This document shows positions 7,982 through 12,272 of a stretch of DNA of 12,272 bases, in pieces. The DNA is taken from assembly GCA_031296345.1 (NCBI GenBank), contig JARLFW010000058.1, positions 1 through 12,272 on the forward strand. The letters are read 5' to 3'. The notes beneath the pieces were generated by a model that was given only the letters and a program-made list of their open reading frames with translations, was not told the origin of the DNA and made no database searches. This DNA comes from Nitrosotalea sp. (GTDB taxonomy: Archaea > Thermoproteota > Nitrososphaeria > Nitrososphaerales > Nitrosopumilaceae). The first letter of the stretch is position 1; the number at the start of each line of letters is the position of its first letter. Position numbers and translations under genes: made by a program.

Positions 7982-8001
7982 GTCATCCCGGCGGGCTCAT
8001 A

Positions 8002-8018
8002 ATCAACACTGATGAGAT
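8002..8018 (+). other. 17-nt canonical intron (37/38) of initiator tRNA
   Basis: ATCAACACTGATGAGAT forms a textbook BHB motif with the exons. The outer helix is GCGGG/CCCGC, the central 4-bp helix is CTCA/TGAG, and the inner helix is TCA/TGA with loop ACAC. The 3-nt bulges are TA^A and AT^A. The splicing endonuclease should cut after the second base of each bulge. Confidence 0.88.
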
Positions 8019-8068
8019 ACCCGCAGTCCAGTAGTTCAAATCTACTCCCCGCTATCTTCAAAATAATT

Positions 8069-9394
8069 TCAAGTCATTTTAGAAAACCATTTTTTTGAAT
8101 TATTAAATTCAATTTTTCTGTTAAATTTACCAATTCTTTGTAATGGACGTGTCAAATGTCTATGTGCGGAGGAAACTGGCAAGTAAAATTGCTTCTTAAT
8201 TTGTCGTGGAATCTCTTGTTCAACTTTAGTCAATCTAGTATTTCCACATTTAGAGCATTGATAACCTTGATTTTTGCCCTTTGATTTCATGCGTTTTTTA
8301 CATTTTATACAAGGAGGATTTACTAAAACGATATTTTTTTCAAGATCAAGTATTTCAAGAAATTCTACATTTAGAACTTGCTTATGTTTTTTGGAAGATT
8401 TTCGTATTCCTCCTCCAATTTTTACCAAATCTCCCTTCATTAATTTCTCTGTAATAGTAGTTAGTTTAGTTGGTTTGTATACCGCACATTTCACCGTAAT
8501 TCCATTTTTATATACGGAAAAGAATACATGTCCTCCCAAAATGGTATACGGTTTTTCTACTATTTCTCCAACTAGATAACCTGAAGAAAATGTTTTTAGA
8601 TTTTGAATATCAAATTCATTTTGCAAGTGATCACCAGTACCTTGGTTTGAGCGAAATACCATATAACCACTGAATTTTTCTTTGGATTTTACAAGTGACG
8701 CTCCTTTGATTACAGCGTCAGGATCTTCTCCACGCACACCAAAGAATACAGGATCAGGACCATGTGGTGCAATTAAAATTCTATTTTTTGACTCATCAAA
8801 GCTGTTAAACGTTCTAGGAAATGTGAGGTGCTGCATCTTTTCTACACTATCTTTAAAAATTTCTCTTTTTTTTCGAAGATTTACTTTATCTCGATACGAG
8901 ATTAATTCAAAAGTATGATCTCGAAAGTCATATCCTATTGCACCTATTGCACCTATAAGTCCCTGACCATTACCAAGATGATAAGTTTCAAGTTAGTTAT
9001 CTTGTACAAATTTTTTTGCTTCATTTCTGCTTACTAGACGATCTAGTGCCATTTTTCCAAATTTAGCAAAACCTTCCGGGAGATCTTTGTGTTCATAAAA
9101 AACTAGTCCTGGATTTGCACCATCTTTTACAGCAGAATATTTTTTGATATATTTTACAATGTTCTTTTTCACCAATTGAGGTTTTCTGGTCTCAATCTTT
9201 AATGCAACAGCTCCATTTCCTCTAGTTTTCCATGGCACGTTTGGATTAAATCGAATCAAGTATGGATAATCGAGAAACTTTACTTTCTCTTTTTTTAGAT
9301 ATTCTACTATTTTATAGGCAAGAAAGGTAGTACACATTCCTTTTCTTGAGTCCGTATCATCAAAACCAATATGAAGAATAGATGTCTCTTTCAT
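8069..9394 (-). pseudogene. tiaS: tRNA(Ile2) 2-agmatinylcytidine synthetase TiaS, interrupted by one in-frame UAA
   Basis: TiaS attaches agmatine to C34 of the CAU-anticodon tRNA-Ile so that it reads AUA, an essential archaeal modification. The frame has 441 positions, close to the family length, but codon 134 (8995-8993) is TAA. The N-terminal piece holds HIGFDDTDSRKGMCTT (8-23) and LIRFNPNVPWKTRGNGAVAL. After the stop the same frame continues with HLGNGQGLIGAIGAIGYD and DHTFELISYRDKV, then the catalytic middle with FRSNQGTGDH near 247-256. An OB-like domain follows, with a zinc ribbon using Cys362, 365, 380 and 383. The next in-frame ATG after the stop is at 8836, and using it would lose conserved residues. 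The start ATG overlaps the RAM-domain gene as ATGA. The likely explanations are the same as for the HMG-CoA reductase stop. Confidence 0.88.
8993..8995 (-). other. In-frame UAA inside TiaS
   Basis: This is a single ochre codon between Asn133 and Leu135, with conserved TiaS sequence on both sides in one frame. CAA, AAA, GAA, TAC or TAT, among others, would be one substitution away. No ribosome binding site was seen before the next in-frame ATG (8836), so reinitiation looks unlikely. Confidence 0.9.
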
Positions 9395-9621
9395 TCGATT
9401 ACAGTCATGGTAAGAGTAGAACGTACATTTTTGAGTTGTCTTATGTTATTCGAAATAGTTTTTTTTAGCGTCTCATTATCTTGTGCCTCTACTTTCACCA
9501 CCAAGTCATAGGCACCATACAGAACATAGACATATTTCACGCTCTCCATGTTTTTTAGCTGGTTCAAAAGATCATTTTCTGCTCCCAATTCGGAATTTAT
9601 CAGCACAAAAGCAATTGGCAT
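9391..9621 (-). CDS. Stand-alone Lrp/AsnC ligand-binding (RAM) domain protein
   Basis: This 76-residue protein has the beta-alpha-beta-beta-alpha-beta pattern of the Lrp/AsnC effector-binding domain. It starts MPIAFVLINSELGAENDLL, then VKYVYVLYGAYDLVVKVEA, and ends NVRSTLTMTVIE. No helix-turn-helix is present. Such single-domain proteins usually form dimers or larger rings that bind amino acids and may associate with full Lrp regulators, but the ligand here is unknown. ATG 9621 is chosen because the open frame upstream to 9849 encodes an unrelated hydrophobic stretch that overlaps the promoter and the divergent dph2 gene. The end overlaps the tiaS start by 4 nt (ATGA), so the two genes are co-translated. 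A perfect palindrome sits at its TATA position. Confidence 0.88.
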   Translation of the reverse strand: MPIAFVLINSELGAENDLLNQLKNMESVKYVYVLYGAYDLVVKVEAQDNETLKKTISNNIRQLKNVRSTLTMTVIE

Positions 9622-9641
9622 TGATTTGGTCTTCAAAATGT

Positions 9642-9658
9642 ACAATATTAAATATTGT
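9642..9658 (-). promoter_or_regulatory. Palindromic TATA/operator of the RAM-tiaS operon
   Basis: ACAATATTAAATATTGT is a perfect 8-bp inverted repeat around one base. Its centre is 29 bp before the ATG at 9621, exactly where the TATA box should be, and its AATATTTAAT core can serve as one. A dimeric regulator bound here would block TBP. A Lrp-family protein is an obvious candidate, but that is inference. Confidence 0.5.
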
Positions 9659-9673
9659 GATAGTTTCGTTTGA

Positions 9674-9682
9674 TTTAAATTA
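9674..9682 (+). promoter_or_regulatory. TATA box of dph2
   Basis: TTTAAATTA on the plus strand is centred 27 bp before TTG 9705. This predicts a leaderless mRNA beginning at or next to the start codon. Confidence 0.55.
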
Positions 9683-9704
9683 AAAAAACAATTTCCGATA
9701 ATGA

Positions 9705-10700
9705 TTGATAGTAATAGATGAGAAAAAGATTTTTGAAGAGATAGAAAAAAGAGGACCAGTCTCAGTTGCCTTAAATGGCCCGGATGGAATAATACCAAAA
9801 ATTCAAGAAACAGCCACAAGAATAATGGAGAGATTTGGAATTCCAGCATATGTTATGGCAGATAGCTGTTTTGGTACATGTGATCTTAATTCAAATGGTG
9901 CCAAAGTGCTAGGTGCAGAAATTCTATTTCACATAGGACATACTATCAATTCAATGAGTTTTGGCGATAGCATAGTTCTCATAGATGCTTTTGATGATAT
10001 ATCATTTGAAAATGTCGCAAAAAAATGTGTGAACCAAATCAAAGAGAAAACAGTTTCACTTGTTACAGATAGTCAACATTTGCATGAAATTAACAAGGTA
10101 AAGAAAATACTTGAAGAAGGAGGTATTACAGTAAAAATTGGAAAAGGTAAAGGTCAGTTAAATGACGGGCAGGTATTTGGTTGTGAATTTTATCCTGTTA
10201 CAGAAACCAAAAATATCGTAGAGGCAAATGTATTTTTGGGGCAAAGCAATTTCCATGCTGCTGGAATTGCATTATCCACTAACTTACCAACATACATACT
10301 TGATCCATACTTTAATGAGATTAGAGAAATTACAGAATTTGCAAAAACACTACAGAAAAAAGCAATACTTACCATCTACAAGGCTGCCGAGGCAGAAACA
10401 TTTGGAATAATTGTCGGACTAAAAGAAGGCCAGTTTTCAAAAATAACCGCTCTTAAATTCAAAAAGGAGTTGGAAAGTATAGGAAAGAAAGTGCAACTAT
10501 TTGCCATAACAGAAATTTCTGATGATAAATTACGTAATCTCAAAGGAATTGATGCTTTCATTCAGGTTGCATGTCCAAGAATATCAACAGATAATCATTT
10601 TCACAAGCCAGTGTTGTCTACTCCTCAGGCAAATGCATTACTAAAAATATTAAAAAAAGAAGGCATAGAGGGATTTCTACAGATTCCCCACTGGCTATAA
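9705..10700 (+). CDS. dph2: Diphthamide biosynthesis enzyme Dph2 (archaeal, 4Fe-4S radical enzyme)
   Basis: Archaeal Dph2 forms a homodimer that cleaves S-adenosylmethionine at a [4Fe-4S] cluster. It transfers the 3-amino-3-carboxypropyl group to a histidine of elongation factor 2, the first step of diphthamide synthesis. The three cluster cysteines, one per repeated domain, are Cys59 in FGTCDL, Cys160 in FGCEFYP and Cys290 in VACPRIS. The length of 331 residues matches the archaeal family. Other supports are VMADSCFGTCDLN (50-62), FHIGHT (75-80), FLGQSNFHAAGIAL (177-190) and the DPY at 200-202. The start is TTG 9705. The ATG at 9701 is in another frame and closes after six codons. The TATA box 27 bp upstream makes the transcript leaderless. 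csl4 follows after 33 nt with its own TATA box. Confidence 0.95.
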   Translation: MIVIDEKKIFEEIEKRGPVSVALNGPDGIIPKIQETATRIMERFGIPAYVMADSCFGTCDLNSNGAKVLGAEILFHIGHTINSMSFGDSIVLIDAFDDISFENVAKKCVNQIKEKTVSLVTDSQHLHEINKVKKILEEGGITVKIGKGKGQLNDGQVFGCEFYPVTETKNIVEANVFLGQSNFHAAGIALSTNLPTYILDPYFNEIREITEFAKTLQKKAILTIYKAAEAETFGIIVGLKEGQFSKITALKFKKELESIGKKVQLFAITEISDDKLRNLKGIDAFIQVACPRISTDNHFHKPVLSTPQANALLKILKKEGIEGFLQIPHWL

Positions 10701-10702
10701 AC

Positions 10703-10711
10703 AATTATAAT
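10703..10711 (+). promoter_or_regulatory. TATA box of csl4-pheA
   Basis: AATTATAAT on the plus strand, just after the dph2 stop, is centred 27 bp before the csl4 TTG. This again fits a leaderless transcript, here probably covering csl4 and pheA. Confidence 0.5.
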
Positions 10712-10733
10712 CATCAAATTTCAAATTAAGACA

Positions 10734-11288
10734 TTGTCTCAGAAACCAACCCTTCCAGGAGATAAAATTGCAATAATTGAAGAATTTGAAACTGGCGAAA
10801 ATACCTTTGATGATGGTCAATCCATAAGATCACTGGTAATAGGCACTTCCGAATTTGATAAAACTAATCGCATAGCTAAAATCAATGAAATGAGAAAACC
10901 GGCAGTTGCACAAGTCAATGATGTAGTTACAGGCAATATCTCAGCATTAATGAACAACATGTTTGCGATAAATATATTGTACATAAATGGAAAGTCTACG
11001 CATTCAGGTCTAGAATGTATTTGTCAGGCAAGAGGAGCAAAGAAGAGGATCCTTGTAAGAGTAGGTGATATTGTATCTGCAAAAATAATTAGTCATCTAA
11101 ACGGAGTTGTACATGCTACAATTAGCGAACCTGATCTCGGGGTTTTATTTACACAATGTAACAAGTGTGGGGCAAAAGTGGTATCAATGGGCAGCAGTAT
11201 AAAATGCGTAGATTGCGGATACATTGAAGAAAGAAAATTATCAACTAGATTTGGAAACAGCGATTTTATAAAATTCAGCTCTAACTAA
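10734..11288 (+). CDS. csl4: Exosome subunit Csl4 (S1 and zinc-ribbon RNA-binding cap protein)
   Basis: Csl4 forms the RNA-binding cap of the archaeal exosome, which degrades or tails RNA from the 3' end. The 184 residues show the expected order. First is an N-terminal domain (PTLPGDKIAIIEEFETGENTF, in two parts here: PTLPGDKIAII and EEFETGENTF, residues 5-25). An S1 fold follows from about residue 58, with PAVAQVNDVVTGNI and the closing VRVGDIVSAKII. A C-terminal zinc ribbon has Cys142, Cys145, Cys158 and Cys161. The start is TTG, the only initiator that keeps the conserved N-terminus and fits the upstream TATA box. pheA begins 4 nt after the stop, so the two are likely co-transcribed although functionally unrelated. 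Confidence 0.93.
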   Translation: MSQKPTLPGDKIAIIEEFETGENTFDDGQSIRSLVIGTSEFDKTNRIAKINEMRKPAVAQVNDVVTGNISALMNNMFAINILYINGKSTHSGLECICQARGAKKRILVRVGDIVSAKIISHLNGVVHATISEPDLGVLFTQCNKCGAKVVSMGSSIKCVDCGYIEERKLSTRFGNSDFIKFSSN

Positions 11289-11292
11289 GAAT

Positions 11293-12108
11293 ATGTTAAA
11301 AGTGGCATTCCAAGGTGAACCTGGAGCTTATAGTCAAGCAGCAGCAGTAAGTTTTTTCAAAGAGTCAATTGAGACAATACCTCACCATACATTTCATGAG
11401 GCATTAGACTCTACAGAAAATGGAAGATCAGATTACACTATACTTCCCGTGGAAAATTCACTTGAGGGAAGTGTAGGTGAAAGTTATGATTTACTACTAA
11501 CTACTAAACTCAGTGCGGTAGGAGAAATATATCATAGGATATCACATTGTCTCATAGGTTTACAAAACCTAGAAAAAATCGATACAGTATATTCTCATCC
11601 ACAGGCACTTGGTCAGTGTAGAAAATTCATACAAAGTAATCATTTGAAGCCTATACCAACTTACGATACTGCAGGCAGTGTAAAAATTCTCTTGGAACTA
11701 AACAAGGATAACATTGCATGCATTGCTAGTAGAAAAGCTGCTGAGATCTACAATGTTCCAATAATAAAAGAGGGAATAGAAGATAACCCAAATAATTATA
11801 CAAGATTTCTCCTCTTGGCAAATAATAAAAAAGAAAAAACATCTAAAGACAAGACATCCATAATTTTTGCAGTAAAACATATTCCAGGTGCATTATACAA
11901 TATTCTTGAAAAATTTAATGCAAACAAAATCAATCTAACAAAAATCGAATCACGCCCTACAAAGAGTACTCCTTGGGAATACAATTTTTACGTAGATTTT
12001 GAAGGTCATCAAGATGACGGCGGTATTTTAGATACTATAGAAAAGATACGACCAAATACAACATTTCTTAAGACACTTGGTTCATATCCAAGAGCTGAAT
12101 TAATCTAG
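11293..12108 (+). CDS. pheA: Prephenate dehydratase
   Basis: Prephenate dehydratase converts prephenate to phenylpyruvate in phenylalanine synthesis. The 271 residues comprise a two-lobed catalytic domain (about 1-178) and a C-terminal ACT domain (about 188-271). Landmarks are FQGEPGAYSQAA (6-17), PVENSLEGSVGESYDLL (52-68), SHPQALGQC (101-109) and the catalytic NYTRF at 168-172. GAL (199-201) and ESRP (219-222) are the phenylalanine-sensing motifs of the ACT domain, so feedback inhibition by phenylalanine is expected. No chorismate mutase domain is fused. The start is ATG, 4 nt after csl4, without a visible ribosome binding site. Its stop overlaps the stop of the convergent membrane-protein gene. 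Confidence 0.96.
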   Translation: MLKVAFQGEPGAYSQAAAVSFFKESIETIPHHTFHEALDSTENGRSDYTILPVENSLEGSVGESYDLLLTTKLSAVGEIYHRISHCLIGLQNLEKIDTVYSHPQALGQCRKFIQSNHLKPIPTYDTAGSVKILLELNKDNIACIASRKAAEIYNVPIIKEGIEDNPNNYTRFLLLANNKKEKTSKDKTSIIFAVKHIPGALYNILEKFNANKINLTKIESRPTKSTPWEYNFYVDFEGHQDDGGILDTIEKIRPNTTFLKTLGSYPRAELI

Positions 12109-12272
12109 AATCCCTTTGGTCGTCTAATTGAAAATGCTGTACTAATTCCAATTATTAGAACTCCTGAAGATATAACAATGAGATGAGATGTGAATATCAT
12201 TGGATTTGTAACGGCTTGTAATTTTCCAGTTACATGTAGTACAGAGTCTCCAGTATTTGTTATATTTATGAA
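12105..12272 (-). CDS. C-terminal end of a membrane-anchored protein, partial
   Basis: An open minus-strand frame enters from the right edge and ends at TAG 12107-12105 after 55 visible residues. It begins FINITNTGDSVLHVTGKLQ, an extracytoplasmic-type beta-rich stretch. A single hydrophobic helix follows (HLIVISSGVLIIGISTAF, about residues 30-47) and a short positive tail RRPKGF. This is the arrangement of an outward-facing protein with a C-terminal membrane anchor. The stop overlaps the pheA stop tail to tail. Too little is visible to name the protein, and no homologue is recognised. Confidence 0.7.
   Translation of the reverse strand, partial: FINITNTGDSVLHVTGKLQAVTNPMIFTSHLIVISSGVLIIGISTAFSIRRPKGF

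Larger units (their letters stand above)
7949..8054 (+). tRNA. Initiator tRNA-Met (CAT) with two introns
   Basis: The precursor is 106 nt. Removing 31 nt of introns leaves a 75-nt cloverleaf. The acceptor stem is AGCGGGG/CCCCGCT and the D stem GGGA/TCCC. The anticodon stem is GCGGG/CCCGC around loop CTCATAA (anticodon CAT at 7998-8000). The T arm is AGTAG-TTCAAAT-CTACT, followed by discriminator A. The A1-U72 pair and three G-C pairs closing the anticodon stem are initiator hallmarks, which argue against elongator Met and tRNA-Ile2(CAU). CCA is not encoded. A canonical intron lies at 37/38, and a second insertion makes the D loop 24 nt long unless spliced. It converges with TiaS 14 nt downstream. 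A T-run at 8090-8096 inside the TiaS 3' end could end transcription. Confidence 0.95.

Noticed and set aside
7949..8054. tRNA-Ile2(CAT) or elongator tRNA-Met
   Set aside because: The A1-U72 pair and the three G-C pairs next to the anticodon loop are initiator features. The body matches the archaeal initiator pattern.
8274..8579. Plus-strand 101-residue ORF opposite tiaS and similar plus-strand ORFs opposite the his genes
   Set aside because: Each lies antisense to a well-conserved gene, with no promoter spacing and no recognisable domain. These are shadow frames.
9701..9721. Six-codon ORF (ATG 9701) before dph2 as a leader peptide
   Set aside because: The TATA box predicts transcription starting near 9705, so the ATG at 9701 is probably not in the mRNA. 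It also overlaps the real TTG start.
9622..9849. N-terminal extension of the RAM-domain gene to 9849
   Set aside because: The extra 76 residues are a leucine- and phenylalanine-rich antisense reading of dph2. They run across the promoter region and have no family match. ATG 9621 gives a full RAM domain.
1..12272. CRISPR array, insertion sequence, prophage or defence island
   Set aside because: No spaced direct repeats, transposase or integrase genes, or terminal inverted repeats were seen. The content is core metabolism and information processing.

Overview
The window looks like a chromosomal segment of an AT-rich archaeon. The best match is a member of the Nitrososphaerota (Thaumarchaeota) of the Nitrosopumilus type. 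The evidence is archaea-only machinery (TiaS, archaeal Dph2, exosome Csl4, an archaeal initiator tRNA with BHB-type introns), TATA boxes about 27 bp before start codons (leaderless transcripts), many TTG starts, and the gene order. The phylum is inferred. The archaeal origin is clear.

Layout. Positions 1-5475 (minus strand) hold a tightly overlapping histidine operon transcribed hisG-hisD-hisC-HAD phosphatase-hisB-hisH, with hisH running off the left edge. It has one TATA promoter just upstream of hisG. Upstream of it, also on the minus strand, lie HMG-CoA reductase (isoprenoid lipid synthesis) and a secreted or membrane-anchored PQQ-dehydrogenase-like beta-propeller protein. On the plus strand at 7949-8054 is initiator tRNA-Met(CAT), which appears to carry two introns. 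Convergent to it lies TiaS (tRNA-Ile2 agmatidine synthetase), coupled to an upstream stand-alone Lrp/AsnC RAM-domain gene. A divergent promoter region (9622-9704) separates this pair from dph2, csl4 and pheA on the plus strand. At the right edge is the C-terminal end of a minus-strand membrane protein. No gap between genes exceeds 300 bases.

The most striking point is that two genes expected to be essential, HMG-CoA reductase and TiaS, are each cut by exactly one in-frame stop codon (UAG and UAA respectively). The reading frame and the conserved residues continue unbroken on both sides. The other full-length genes are intact. The possible explanations are base-level errors in an assembly, recent nonsense mutations, or translation through or around the stops. 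The second notable point is the two-intron initiator tRNA, including a 14-nt mini-intron in the D loop. I saw no mobile element, CRISPR array or defence system.
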